From: JACCSI01 sp963815285
Lineage (GTDB): Bacteria; Acidobacteriota; Vicinamibacteria; Vicinamibacterales; UBA2999
Length of the DNA: 64,000 nucleotides
Direction of reading: 5' to 3'
Assembly: GCA_963815285.1 (NCBI GenBank)
Contig: CAWFGB010000006.1
Coordinates: 1 to 64,000, forward strand
Position numbers and translations under genes: made by a program. A model generated the notes under the pieces. That model was not told the DNA's origin and made no database searches. It worked only from the letters and a program-made list of their open reading frames with translations. Positions 8,219 to 19,386 of this stretch are shown one piece after another. Numbering within the stretch: the first letter of the stretch is position 1; every line of letters begins with the position of its first letter.

Positions 8219-10333
8219 CTACGTCCGGAGTTTGTCGAGGGCCGCGGCCAGGTTGGCGGGCTTCACCGTCCGCAGCGGGGCCCACAAGTCACCGACCTTC
8301 TTCACGCGTGTTTCAATGGTCTTGATGGTGAAGTCCTGCGGGACAATTTTGTCGTCCACCTCGTCCCACGCGAGCGGCGCGGAGACGCCGGCGAACGAGC
8401 TGGCGCGGGCGCTGTAGGCGCAGGCGAGTGTCTTGCCGGGAATGTTTTGCAGGTAGTCCACGTAGATCGTCTTGTTCGGCCGGCGCTTCACCATGCGCTC
8501 GACGGTGGCCACCTTCGGATGCTTGCTCGCGACCACGGTCGCGATGATCTGGCAGAAGAGCACACCGGCGTCGTAGGAGGTTAGGGGCGGCAGCGGGATG
8601 AAGATGTGCATGCCCTCCGAGCCTGACGTCTTCGGAAACGCCGGCACCTTCAGGCGCTGCAGTTCCTCGTACACCCACAGCGCGACATCCTGGATCTGCC
8701 GGAAGGTGGCGCCCGGTTGCGGGTCGAGATCAATCGCCACGACGTCGGCATGCTCGAGGGCCGTGGTCTTCGAAAACCACGGATCCTGCGAGATCGCCGC
8801 CAACTGCGACATGTACAGCAGCGTCTTCAAGTCGCCGCCGACAAACATCGTCGGCACATCGGCGCCCGGCACGGGAACCACGCGCACGCCGCGCGGGTAA
8901 ACGTCAGGTGCACGGTGCTGATAGAACGCCTGGCCTTGTACGCCGTTGGGAAAGCGCTTCATCACGAGGGGACGATCCGCGACCACGGGCAGAATCAGCG
9001 GCGCGATGCGCGCGTAATAACGAAGCAGGTCGCCCTTGGTGAACTTCGGCTCGGGCCAGAACACCTTTTGCAGATTGGTCACGTCCAGCCAATCGCCATC
9101 CGGCAACGCCAGCCGCCCATCGCGTTTGCGATTCTCGAGATCCTCCAACTGCGCGGTCATCCCGTTTTCGCTCGCGTTCAGATCGACGACGAGCTTCGGC
9201 GAGGCGCGGCGTCGTGACGCTGCGCTCTTGGCCTTAGTGCTCTTCTCGCTCCTCTTCGCTGCCTTCCTTGCCTGCGCTGGCTTCGGTGCTTGGGGTTCCT
9301 TCGACGCCTTCGGGAGTGTCACCTCTTTTGCCACTTTGTCGTCCCTCAATCCCAGATACGCCGGGTGGCGCAATCGACCATCGTCAGTGATCTCGGTGTA
9401 GCGAACTTGCGCGACCAGCGCGGGCGTCACCCAGTGCGGCTTGCCCAGAGTCTTCGGCCGCGCGGCGAATGGACACGTTGCAATCTCCGCTGGTTTGAGC
9501 AGCCTCCACAGTCGCTCGAGTTCAGCGCCGCCAAAGCCCGTGCCCACGTCGCCGACGTGCACCAGTTCGCCGGACTCGTCGTAACGCCCGAGGATCAGCG
9601 ACCCGAAGTAGGCGCGCGCCCCTTTCGGCTCGGTCCAGCCGCCGACGACGAACTCGTCCTGCTGGTTGATCTTGAGCTTCTGCCATTCCGGACTGCGTCG
9701 GCCATCCCGGTAGACCGAGCGCGCGTGCTTGACCACCAGCCCCTCCCAACCCTCGGCCTTGGCGCGGGTGAAGAGTGCGCGGCCGTCGCCGGCGACCTGC
9801 TCACTGAGGCGCAGCGCCGCAGACGGCGGCGGGAGCTTTTTGAACAACCGCTGCAGCCGCGCGCGGCGTTCCACCAGCGGCAGCGCGCGGAGATCGTCGT
9901 CGCCCTCGCGCAGGAGGTCGAAGGCGATGAAGGCGGTAGGTTGTTGGTCGTGGCCGACGAGCGGCTTGTTCGAACGGAAACCAGGGACGGTGACGTGAAT
10001 CCGATTTTGCAGACGCTGAAACCCCGCCGGGCGTCCATCCGGATCGAGTGCGACGATCTCGCCGTCGAGCACGACCGGCCCGGAAAGGCCGCGTCCCCAC
10101 ACCCCAAGTACTGCCGCGAGCTCGGGGAATTGCGCGGTTTTTTCATTGCCGAGCCGCGACCAGAAGCGCGGCTTCGCATACGGCTTGCCTGGTTCGACCA
10201 GTGCAATTGCGCGAATCCCGTCGTATTTGGGCTCATAAACGAGCGAATCGCTGACGAGCGGCGGCTCACTTGCCGGGAGCGAGGCCAGCATGGGCCGTAA
10301 ACCGGAGGCCGAAAACATCCTTTTAAGTATCAT
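8219..10333 (-). CDS. ligD: ATP-dependent DNA ligase / primase-polymerase, LigD type
   Basis: A 704-residue two-domain NHEJ enzyme. The ligase domain is first: adenylated lysine in EPKYDGIRAIA near residue 36, LDGEIVALD, GWEGLVVKHARSVY, and a C-terminal OB part ending around RHPAYLGLRDDK. A lysine/alanine-rich linker follows (about residues 345-385), then the AEP polymerase domain (LDVTNLQKVFWPEP, the metal-binding DLDPQPG near residue 533, KTSGSEGMHIFIPL). The 3'-phosphoesterase domain found in some LigD proteins is absent, and no ku gene lies in the window. It is divergent from the HD-GYP gene with 6 bp between starts. Confidence 0.93.
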   Translation of the reverse strand: MILKRMFSASGLRPMLASLPASEPPLVSDSLVYEPKYDGIRAIALVEPGKPYAKPRFWSRLGNEKTAQFPELAAVLGVWGRGLSGPVVLDGEIVALDPDGRPAGFQRLQNRIHVTVPGFRSNKPLVGHDQQPTAFIAFDLLREGDDDLRALPLVERRARLQRLFKKLPPPSAALRLSEQVAGDGRALFTRAKAEGWEGLVVKHARSVYRDGRRSPEWQKLKINQQDEFVVGGWTEPKGARAYFGSLILGRYDESGELVHVGDVGTGFGGAELERLWRLLKPAEIATCPFAARPKTLGKPHWVTPALVAQVRYTEITDDGRLRHPAYLGLRDDKVAKEVTLPKASKEPQAPKPAQARKAAKRSEKSTKAKSAASRRRASPKLVVDLNASENGMTAQLEDLENRKRDGRLALPDGDWLDVTNLQKVFWPEPKFTKGDLLRYYARIAPLILPVVADRPLVMKRFPNGVQGQAFYQHRAPDVYPRGVRVVPVPGADVPTMFVGGDLKTLLYMSQLAAISQDPWFSKTTALEHADVVAIDLDPQPGATFRQIQDVALWVYEELQRLKVPAFPKTSGSEGMHIFIPLPPLTSYDAGVLFCQIIATVVASKHPKVATVERMVKRRPNKTIYVDYLQNIPGKTLACAYSARASSFAGVSAPLAWDEVDDKIVPQDFTIKTIETRVKKVGDLWAPLRTVKPANLAAALDKLRT
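10328..10333 (+). promoter_or_regulatory. Predicted leaderless -10 box (TATCAT)
   Basis: TATCAT ends 6 nt before the GTG at 10340, without a Shine-Dalgarno. It overlaps the first codon of the divergent ligD. Confidence 0.5.
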
Positions 10334-10339
10334 CTGCCC

Positions 10340-11908
10340 GTGCGCTTTGAGTTTGTCGTCAGAGAGGGCCGGGAGGCCGGCCGGACGGTCGCTCTCGCCA
10401 CAGGCCAGACGCTGACCTTTGGCCGGCTCAAATCGTGCGATGTACAGCTCGACGATGAATCCGTCTCACGACGCCACTGCACCCTGCACGCGTATCAGGA
10501 CTCCTGTGTGCTATCCGACCTGCAGTCCGCCAATGGTACGTTCGTGAACGACGTGCGCGTCGCCAGCACTGATCTCCACCCCGGCGACAAGTTGCGTATT
10601 GGAACGACGGTCGTCGAGTTGGTGTCCGCTTCCACGCCGGACACCCGTATGGCGGCGGCGCTGACCACCGCCTCGCTGAGCCTCGTGCCTGATTTGCGGG
10701 GGCAGACCGTGGTCCGTCGCACGGTCGACCCCAACAAGCTCGAGTTTCTCACCGAGGTGTTCACGCAGCACAACGAAAGCGCGCTGCTCGAGTCGACGCA
10801 GCGCTATCTGTCGACGCTGCAGAACGTGTCGGACGTTCTGTCGCGTGCCAACGGCGTCGGGGCGTTGTTCGACTCGGTCCTGTCGGCGATTCTGGAGGTC
10901 ACCAACGGTGAGCGCGCGGCCATCCTGATGCGCGAGCCCGACGGCCCGAGCGACGCCGACATCAACGTCGTCGCCGTACGTACGCGAGCGGGCGGCGGCA
11001 GCAGCGCCGGGACGATGATCCTGTCGCGGACGGTCGTTCAGGATGTCCTCGACCAGGGCATTTCGACGTTCACGCATGATGCCCTCCACGACGAACGCTA
11101 CGTCGGCGGCGAATCAATCGTGCGGCAGCGCATCCGCTCCGTCATGTGCGCGCCGATGCGGACGACCGACGAGATCCTCGGCGTGCTCTACGTGGACAGC
11201 CTCGCCGCGCACGAGTTCAGCGAGGCGCAGCTCGAGCTGTTGGCCGCCATCGGCAATCAGGCCGGGACGGCCCTGCACCGGACGCGGCTGCTCGCCGACG
11301 TGGAGAAGTTGTTTCTCGACGTCATGCGGGCCATTGCCGCGCTCATCGATGCCAAGGATGGTTACACGCACCGCCATTCGGAACGTGTCGCCGCGTTTGC
11401 GGTGCGCCTGGCGCGCCAACTCGGGTGGTCGGCGGACGAATGCAGCGTGCTCGAGCTGTCAGGCCTGCTGCACGATGTCGGCAAGATCGGCGTGTCCGAC
11501 GCCATTCTCAACAAGCCGGGGAAGTTGACCGACGAGGAATACGCGGAGGTCCGGCGGCATCCCTGGCACGGGGCCGCGATCCTGTCCAACATCAAGAGCG
11601 CCAAGGTCGCCAAGCTCGTACCCGGCGTGCTGTATCACCACGAACGGTGGGACGGCAGCGGGTATCCCGAAGGGCTCAAAGGCGAGGAGATCCCCATCTT
11701 TGGTCGCGTCCTGGCGGTGGCGGATTTCATCGATGCGTTGACGTCCGACCGGTCGTATCGCCCCATGCGCCCCATCGAGGAAGTCATGACGATGCTTCAG
11801 GAGCAATCCGGCCGGCTCTTCGACCCGCGCGTGGTCGACGCCGCCTTCGCGCTACACGCTAACGGCGAACTCGCCCTGCCCCTGGCAGCCGGTCCGAGCC
11901 TCCGGTAG
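10340..11908 (+). CDS. FHA-GAF-HD-GYP signalling protein
   Basis: A 522-residue cytosolic protein with three domains. The FHA phosphothreonine-binding domain (about 25-95) has FGRLKSCDVQLDDESVSRRH and SANGTFVND. The GAF domain spans about 165-315. The C-terminal HD-GYP domain has HRHSERVAAFA, LLHDVGKIGV, HHERWDGSGYPEGLKGEEIP and DALTSDRSYRP, so the metal and GYP residues expected for cyclic-di-GMP hydrolysis are intact. FHA input suggests control by a Ser/Thr kinase, and GAF suggests a small ligand. It starts with GTG and appears leaderless. Confidence 0.93.
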   Translation: MRFEFVVREGREAGRTVALATGQTLTFGRLKSCDVQLDDESVSRRHCTLHAYQDSCVLSDLQSANGTFVNDVRVASTDLHPGDKLRIGTTVVELVSASTPDTRMAAALTTASLSLVPDLRGQTVVRRTVDPNKLEFLTEVFTQHNESALLESTQRYLSTLQNVSDVLSRANGVGALFDSVLSAILEVTNGERAAILMREPDGPSDADINVVAVRTRAGGGSSAGTMILSRTVVQDVLDQGISTFTHDALHDERYVGGESIVRQRIRSVMCAPMRTTDEILGVLYVDSLAAHEFSEAQLELLAAIGNQAGTALHRTRLLADVEKLFLDVMRAIAALIDAKDGYTHRHSERVAAFAVRLARQLGWSADECSVLELSGLLHDVGKIGVSDAILNKPGKLTDEEYAEVRRHPWHGAAILSNIKSAKVAKLVPGVLYHHERWDGSGYPEGLKGEEIPIFGRVLAVADFIDALTSDRSYRPMRPIEEVMTMLQEQSGRLFDPRVVDAAFALHANGELALPLAAGPSLR

Positions 11909-11911
11909 ACT
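11906..11911 (+). promoter_or_regulatory. Predicted leaderless -10 box (TAGACT)
   Basis: TAGACT lies 7 nt upstream of the ATG at 11919 and overlaps the TAG stop of the HD-GYP gene. No ribosome site is seen. Confidence 0.4.
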
Positions 11912-11918
11912 AGATCGG

Positions 11919-12722
11919 ATGTACGCCGCGCGCCTGGCCGCCTTATGCCTCGTCGGGAGTGTTTTCGCCGTGGGGTGTTCGCAGACGCCGACCAGCCCTT
12001 CGTCCGTTTCCGCCCCCACAGTCGTGGGCCAGGCACCACAGTCGTCGGCGCCCTTACCGTCCCCGTTTTCAGCCAACCCGCCACGGGCCCTGGGCGCCAC
12101 CCGGTATCTCGCATTCGGCGACAGCATCACCTGGGGGGCGACGTCAGCCTTTGATCCGCGGTTCCTGTTTGCCGCAGCGAACGGCGGCTATCCACAGGGC
12201 TTGCAGGCCGCGCTCAATCGAGATCATTCGCCGCAGCAGTTCACCGTCATCAACGAGGGCTTGCCCGGTGAAATGGCCAGCAACGCGGTCAACCGATTTC
12301 GAGCGGCGCTGACCCTTCATCGCCCTCACGTGGTGCTGCTGCTCGAGGGTGTCAACGATCTGAACAACGACATCAGCATTATTCGGATCGGCGACGCCCT
12401 TCGGCAGATGCTCGATGCGGCGGCGCCTAACGGGATCCCCGTCGTCATTGCGACGATGTTCCAGACCTACGCCGTGACCGATCCAGACGGCCACTACCGG
12501 CCCAACGGCGCAGCATCGATCCCCGCGCTCAACAGCGAGATCAAGCGTATCGCCGCCGGCCGGGTCAATGTGCACCTCGTGGATCTCGAGCCGAGGATGC
12601 GGGATCGTCAGATGGTCGGTGCCGATGGCATTCACCTGACCGACGCGGGGTTCACGGCCCTGGCTTCGGCCTTTCTGGAGGCGATTGAGATGGCGTTCCC
12701 CGTTCGGGGCTCGTTTCAGTAG
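11919..12722 (+). CDS. SGNH/GDSL-family hydrolase lipoprotein
   Basis: A 267-residue protein with a lipoprotein signal (lipobox FAVGC, Cys20) followed by a Ser/Pro-rich linker. The SGNH blocks are present: FGDSITWG (block I serine near residue 69), a glycine in NEGLPGEMASN, GVNDLNND (near 144) and DGIHLT (catalytic Asp/His near 235). It is likely an esterase or lipase anchored in a membrane facing the periplasm; the substrate is unknown. Its last codons overlap the end of the convergent methyltransferase gene. Confidence 0.9.
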   Translation: MYAARLAALCLVGSVFAVGCSQTPTSPSSVSAPTVVGQAPQSSAPLPSPFSANPPRALGATRYLAFGDSITWGATSAFDPRFLFAAANGGYPQGLQAALNRDHSPQQFTVINEGLPGEMASNAVNRFRAALTLHRPHVVLLLEGVNDLNNDISIIRIGDALRQMLDAAAPNGIPVVIATMFQTYAVTDPDGHYRPNGAASIPALNSEIKRIAAGRVNVHLVDLEPRMRDRQMVGADGIHLTDAGFTALASAFLEAIEMAFPVRGSFQ

Positions 12723-13486
12723 GTCAGCCCGGCGCTGAAGAGGCTCCGCGCCTTGAGTTCGTTGTGGCGCAGTCCGGCCGCGTGGTCGAAACGCTTCAGC
12801 AGGTCGGGAAGCTCCACACGAAACCTCCACTCGTCAGGACGGCCGCCGATGCTGCCGAACGCCTGGGCCCACTCGGACCACCACGGCGACACACGCGTGG
12901 CGATCGGCTCGACGATCAACACCTGCACGCCGCGTCCGGCGGCCTTCAGCAACTCGGTTTTGACGTGCTCGCGGGCGGCGTCACGGAGCTCGTTCAACAT
13001 CCATCCCGCGACCACGCCATCGAAGTGGCGCGGTATCGTGAGCCGCGCAGCATCGCCGCGGCGGGTCTCGCTCGCAAGGCCGCACGCGCGGTAGGTGAAT
13101 GCCGCCTCGGCCAGCGGCCACGGATGCGCATCAATGCCGGTGACTCGCGGGAGAGGGGTCAATTCGGTGGCCCACGCGGCGCCGGCCGCGCCTGCTCCAC
13201 AACCGAGGTCGAGAAGATGGCGCACGGGGGTCTCGCGCAGCCGGAGCGAGCGGACGATTTGCTGGACGGTCAGAAAGTGGAGCGGACTGTAGAACAGGGC
13301 GTAGGCGGCACGCTTCCCTGCGGAATCCAAGGCGCTCCGCCGTGCGAGCCGTTCGCGACGCTCGACGTAGGTGGAGGAGAGCGCACGTAGCGCACGAGCA
13401 GCCTCTGAAAACGTAAGATTAGCGAGATGGCGCTCTTCGAGCGCCGCAAACCACGCCTTCACCAGTTGAACGCGAGAGGTTTCCAA
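12716..13486 (-). CDS. Class I SAM-dependent methyltransferase
   Basis: A 256-residue protein with the SAM-binding motif LLDLGCGAGAAG, then GIDAHPWPLAEA (acidic residue at the end of strand 2) and DGVVAGWMLNEL. The N-terminal helical part and overall layout recall Rsm22-like methyltransferases, but I do not assign a substrate. The start at TTG 13486 is the longest option; a shorter start inside the frame is possible. It is divergent from the AsmA-like gene. Confidence 0.75.
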   Translation of the reverse strand: METSRVQLVKAWFAALEERHLANLTFSEAARALRALSSTYVERRERLARRSALDSAGKRAAYALFYSPLHFLTVQQIVRSLRLRETPVRHLLDLGCGAGAAGAAWATELTPLPRVTGIDAHPWPLAEAAFTYRACGLASETRRGDAARLTIPRHFDGVVAGWMLNELRDAAREHVKTELLKAAGRGVQVLIVEPIATRVSPWWSEWAQAFGSIGGRPDEWRFRVELPDLLKRFDHAAGLRHNELKARSLFSAGLTY

Positions 13487-13492
13487 GGTCCT

Positions 13493-15112
13493 ATGAGCTC
13501 CAAGACCTTAAGGTCGCGGTGGCCCAACAGTTGCAGCCGGACCGTTCCGGTGAAGAGAGTCCGCTCGAGCTGGAGGGTTCTAGGCACTGTAGTGCTGATT
13601 CTCGGCGTTGCCGGGGGCATTGGGCTCTACTATTACGCCGATCGGCTCGTCGAGCGGCGGCTACGTCCCGCAACGATCGAGCTGCTCGAACGTCGCTTCG
13701 ACAGTCGCGTCGAGCTGAATACGTTGCGAGTGGTGTTCACCCCGCGCCTCAGCATCAAGGGCGAGGGCTTGGTTCTGCGGCACCAAGGCCGCACCGATAT
13801 CCCGCCGCTCATCTCCATACGCCAGTTCACGATCAGCGCCGGCCTTCGAGGCCTGTGGGACCGCAGCGTCGAACGCATTCACCTCGAGGGCCTCGAGATC
13901 ATGATTCCGCCGCGTCGCGGCGCTGACATGCCGGCCATCGTCAAACCGGCCAGTGGTCAGCCGGCTGATGGTGCCAACTCGGACAACGATCTTCACGTTG
14001 GGGAGCTGGTCGCCGAAAACAGTTTGCTGAGCATTCTGTCGAAGCAGGAGGGTAAAGGGCCTCGCGTCTTCCAGCTCCGTCGTCTCCGCTTCGAGGACTT
14101 CGACTTCAGCCAGGCCATCCCGTTCGAGGCGGCCCTCACGAACCCGACGCCGCACGGCGAGATTGCGGCAATGGGTGCGTTCGGCCCGTGGAACGCGGAT
14201 TCTCCCAGTCTGACCCTTATCGGAGGGACGTTTCTGTTCGATGCCGACCTCGGCACCATCAAGGGGATCGGTGGCGCCCTGCATGCCGAGGGTAATTTTG
14301 CCGGACCGCTGGAGTTGATCCGCACCAGCGGCCGCACGCGCACGGAGGGGTTTCACCTGTCGTCCGGCGGCGCCAAGTTTCCGCTGCTCGTGGATTACGA
14401 CGCGATTGTCGACGGCACCAACGGCGATACCATCCTCGAGCGCGTGGACGCCAGGCTGGGCACGTCGAGCATCTCGGCCAAGGGAGCAATCGTCAAGGTC
14501 GAGGGCACAAAGGGCCGGCGGATTACGCTCGACACCAAGACACGCGGCGGCCTGCTCGAGGACTTCGTCAAGCTCGCGACGCGCGTGACCTCATCGCCGC
14601 TGACCGGCATCGTCAACGTCGATGCGCGCCTGGACATCCCACCCGGAGAAGCCGACGTCAGCGACCGCATGAACATCGATGGCACCTTTAACGTCGCCAC
14701 GGCACGGTTCACCAGTCAGACGATCCAGAATCGTGTGGACCAGCTCTCGCGTCGCGGGCTGGGCCGGCCGACGGACGAAACCATCGACGACGTCGCGTCC
14801 AATTTCCGCGGCGCGTTCGCCCTCGACCAGGGACGGCTGCATTTGCGGCCGCTAACGTTTGAGATCGAGGGTGCGACAGTACGGTTGACCGGCAACTACG
14901 ACACGGCACGAGAACTGCTCGACTTCCAAGGCGAATTGAGGCTGCAGGCGAAAGTGTCGCAGACGCAGACGGGGTGGAAGCGGCTCGTGTTGCGGGTCTT
15001 CGATCCGATGCTCGAGGGGAAAGGTGCGGGAACGGTGCTGCCGATCTCGATCACCGGCCCGCGCGATCGGCCCAAGTTTTCGGCCGACATCAAGAAGGCG
15101 ATTCTCAAGTAA
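13493..15112 (+). CDS. AsmA-like envelope protein
   Basis: A 539-residue protein with one N-terminal membrane segment (VLGTVVLILGVAGGIGLYYYA) and a long beta-rich periplasmic body. The C-terminus (FDPMLEGKGAGTVLPISITG, then RPKFSADIKKAIL) is typical of AsmA/TamB-like lipid-transport proteins of the Gram-negative envelope. VELNTLRVVFTPRLSIKGEGL matches the beginning of AsmA repeats. The start is the ATG at 13493. No adjacent partner suggests a specific substrate. Confidence 0.8.
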   Translation: MSSKTLRSRWPNSCSRTVPVKRVRSSWRVLGTVVLILGVAGGIGLYYYADRLVERRLRPATIELLERRFDSRVELNTLRVVFTPRLSIKGEGLVLRHQGRTDIPPLISIRQFTISAGLRGLWDRSVERIHLEGLEIMIPPRRGADMPAIVKPASGQPADGANSDNDLHVGELVAENSLLSILSKQEGKGPRVFQLRRLRFEDFDFSQAIPFEAALTNPTPHGEIAAMGAFGPWNADSPSLTLIGGTFLFDADLGTIKGIGGALHAEGNFAGPLELIRTSGRTRTEGFHLSSGGAKFPLLVDYDAIVDGTNGDTILERVDARLGTSSISAKGAIVKVEGTKGRRITLDTKTRGGLLEDFVKLATRVTSSPLTGIVNVDARLDIPPGEADVSDRMNIDGTFNVATARFTSQTIQNRVDQLSRRGLGRPTDETIDDVASNFRGAFALDQGRLHLRPLTFEIEGATVRLTGNYDTARELLDFQGELRLQAKVSQTQTGWKRLVLRVFDPMLEGKGAGTVLPISITGPRDRPKFSADIKKAILK

Positions 15113-15160
15113 TAGGTGCGACCGGGTGCCGACGGGTGCGACGTGTGTGAGGTTCGATTG
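15113..15160 (+). repeat. Short GGTGCG minisatellite remnant
   Basis: Three degenerate copies of the GGTGCGAC/GGGTGCCGAC unit directly follow the AsmA-like stop codon. They belong to the larger family at 16.1, 42.7 and 43.9 kb. Confidence 0.5.
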
Positions 15161-15181
15161 AGCGTCGCGAAACTCGGGAGA

Positions 15182-15257
15182 TGGGGTGAGTGACGGGGAT
15201 CGAACCCGCGACAGCCGGATCCACAATCCGGAGCTCTACCACTGAGCTACACTCACC
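15182..15257 (-). tRNA. tRNA-His (GTG)
   Basis: A complete cloverleaf on the minus strand with a 7-bp acceptor stem GTGAGTG/CACTCAC. It has the extra 5' G opposite C73 that is diagnostic of tRNA-His, the D-arm AGCTCAGTGGTAGAGC, the anticodon loop TTGTGGA (anticodon GTG), the T-arm GGGTTCGATCCCC and an encoded CCA. Confidence 0.97.
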
Positions 15258-15423
15258 ACAGTGTGGCTAACCGAACGATTATATCGCGCTCGGTTCCATC
15301 GGGTTGGACAGCCATTCGAACCCGGCGTTGGTCGGTGACTCACGGCTTTCGCGCCGAAGAACGTGCCTTATCGCTGTTACAACCAGACGATAGGAAAGCC
15401 GACGTAAGGGGTCCAAGTCTGAC

Positions 15424-16119
15424 ATGATCCCGCTGCTCGCCGCGACGGACCCATTCCCGTCAGTTGACCGGGCGCTCGATGAGCCGAATGGGCTGCTCGC
15501 TGCCGGCGGGGGCTTGTCCATTCCACGTTTGATCGAGGCCTACAGTCGCGGAGTTTTCCCCTGGTTCAGCGAGGGCGATCCAGTGCTCTGGTGGTGTCCG
15601 GACCCGCGCATGGTTCTGCCGACCAACGCCGTGCACGTCTCACGATCGCTTCGCCGCCGACTGCGCCGCCAGGATTACGCCGTCACTTTCGATCGGGCGT
15701 TCAGTGACGTCCTACGAGCGTGCGCTGCGCCACGTCGTCACGAGGTCGGGACCTGGCTGTTGCCCCCGATGATACGTGCCTACGAACGCCTGCACGGGGC
15801 CGGTGCGGCGCACTCCATCGAGATCTGGATGAACGGTGAGCTCGCGGGCGGCCTTTACGGCGTCTCGCTCGGTCGCATGTTCTTCGGCGAGTCGATGTTT
15901 ACGCGGCAGACCGACGCCTCGAAGATGGCCATTGTGCTGCTGGCCGCCCAGCTCGCCCGCTGGAAGGTGCCGCTCATCGACTGCCAGATGCGCACCGAGC
16001 ATCTGGCGACGCTTGGCGCGGTCGAGATCCCCCGGCGTGACTTCGTGCGCACCGTCGAGCAATTGATCATCATGCCGCCGATCGGGACCTGGCAACTCGA
16101 CGATGACCTGAGATCCTGA
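15424..16119 (+). CDS. aat: Leucyl/phenylalanyl-tRNA-protein transferase
   Basis: A 231-residue enzyme that adds Leu or Phe from aminoacyl-tRNA to proteins with N-terminal Arg or Lys, creating an N-degron. Signatures: GLLAAGGGLSIPRLIEAYSRGVFPWF, DPVLWWCPDPRMVL, HSIEIWMNGELAGGLYGV, GRMFFGESMFTRQTDASKMA and DCQMRTEHLATLGA. Length fits the family. It lies just upstream of clpS and clpA, which recognise and unfold such substrates, giving a complete bacterial N-degron set separated only by a minisatellite. Confidence 0.96.
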   Translation: MIPLLAATDPFPSVDRALDEPNGLLAAGGGLSIPRLIEAYSRGVFPWFSEGDPVLWWCPDPRMVLPTNAVHVSRSLRRRLRRQDYAVTFDRAFSDVLRACAAPRRHEVGTWLLPPMIRAYERLHGAGAAHSIEIWMNGELAGGLYGVSLGRMFFGESMFTRQTDASKMAIVLLAAQLARWKVPLIDCQMRTEHLATLGAVEIPRRDFVRTVEQLIIMPPIGTWQLDDDLRS

Positions 16120-16120
16120 C

Positions 16121-16580
16121 CGGGTGCGGCCGGGTGCGGGCCGGGTGCGCGCCGGGTGCGGCCAGGTGCGGCTGGGTGCGGGCCGGGTGCGGCTGGGTGC
16201 GAGCGGGTGCGGCTTGGTGCGGCCGGGCGCGGCCGGTTGCGGTCCGGGCCCGGTGTGGCTCACCCGAGCGCCCGGCTCGCACGCGCCGCGCCGGACCGCA
16301 CCCGCTGCACGAGGTCGCACCAACTCGCACACCTGCGCACCCGGGGCCGCACCTTGCGCACCTGGCCGCACCCAGTCGCACCTGGCCGCACCCAGCCGCA
16401 CCAGGTCGCACCCGGCCCGCACCCAGCCCGCGGCCGGCGCACGAAGTCGCGTGCTCGCGCTCGCTCGCACCCTACACCGCACCTGGTCGCACCCTGCGCA
16501 CTCGCTCGCACCCGGCCGCACCCGGCCGCACCTGACCGCACCTAGCCGCACCCGGCCCGCACCCGGTCGCACCCGGGTAC
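16121..16580. repeat. Inverted GGTGCG minisatellite between aat and clpS
   Basis: The left arm (about 16121-16250) holds about ten imperfect copies of a 10-11 bp unit (GGGTGCGGCC). The right arm (about 16300-16578) holds about twenty copies of the complementary unit (CCGCACCTGG and variants). Together they form a large imperfect inverted repeat that could fold into a long GC hairpin. All six frames are open through it because the period and composition avoid stops; none of these frames looks like a protein. Confidence 0.9.
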
Positions 16581-16583
16581 AAT
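16578..16583 (+). promoter_or_regulatory. Predicted leaderless -10 box of clpS (TACAAT)
   Basis: TACAAT sits at the very end of the minisatellite and 6 nt before the GTG start of clpS. This would give clpS-clpA its own promoter independent of aat. Confidence 0.45.
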
Positions 16584-16589
16584 TGTCCT

Positions 16590-16918
16590 GTGCCCGGTCC
16601 TGATCCCCGCGAAGCTGTGCTCACCGAAAGGCGCACCGTGGAAAAGGTGCAGCCGCCGGCCATGTGGCGCGTGCTGCTGCACAATGACGACTACACCACC
16701 CAGGAGTTCGTGGTGTGGATCCTTGAAACGGTGTTCCAGAAGCCGCCGGCCGAGGCTTTCTCGATCATGATGCGGGTGCACCAGGCAGGTCTGGGCGCGG
16801 CCGGCATCTACACGCGCGATGTGGCCGAAACCAAGGTCAACACCACCAAGCGGCTTGCGGAACAGCACGAGTTTCCGTTGCTGGTCACCATGGAGCCGGA
16901 GCCGCAGGAGCAGAGCGC

Positions 16919-16922
<4 letters not shown>
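16590..16922 (+). CDS. clpS: ATP-dependent Clp protease adaptor ClpS
   Basis: A 110-residue N-degron recognition adaptor. Conserved residues of the binding pocket are visible: HNDDYTTQEFVVWIL, RVHQAGLGAAGIYTRDVAETKV and the closing EFPLLVTMEPE. A flexible N-terminal tail of about 24 residues precedes the core, as in other ClpS proteins, which supports the GTG start at 16590. Its stop overlaps the clpA start (ATGA), so the two are translationally coupled. It delivers Leu/Phe/Tyr/Trp N-degron substrates, including those made by Aat, to ClpA. Confidence 0.96.
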
Positions 16923-19158
<2,236 letters not shown>

Positions 19159-19159
<1 letters not shown>

Positions 19160-19386
19160 TGGAGATTGCGCGCGAGCGCTTTCTGGATGATTCGCGGCTG
19201 TTGCACCTGACGCTGATCCTGCGCAGCCGCACGAACGAAACGCATAGCCTGCTGACGTCGTTGACGAGCGACGAGCGCGATGAAGTCAGCGTGGCGCTGG
19301 CCAGAGCGCTCGACGAGATCGGCGCGGTGATGGCCCGGCGACGGCAGCCACAACCAGATTTGGCTCCGGCAGATCGGCCAGCGTAG
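19159..19386 (+). CDS. Small hypothetical protein coupled to clpA
   Basis: A 75-residue protein whose ATG overlaps the clpA stop (TAATG), indicating translational coupling. It is mostly helical: RFLDDSRLLHLTLILRSRTN, then SLTSDERDEVSVALARALDE and a basic, proline-rich tail. I recognise no family. Its position at the end of the N-degron operon makes a role with ClpA possible, but nothing in the sequence shows it. Confidence 0.55.

Noticed and set aside
8219..10333. Phosphoesterase domain of LigD
   Set aside because: The linker between ligase and polymerase is Lys/Ala-rich and no PE motif is seen at either end.
16121..16603. Open frames on both strands through the minisatellite
   Set aside because: They arise because the repeat contains no stop in any frame; the products are low-complexity Arg/Pro/His strings with no family match.
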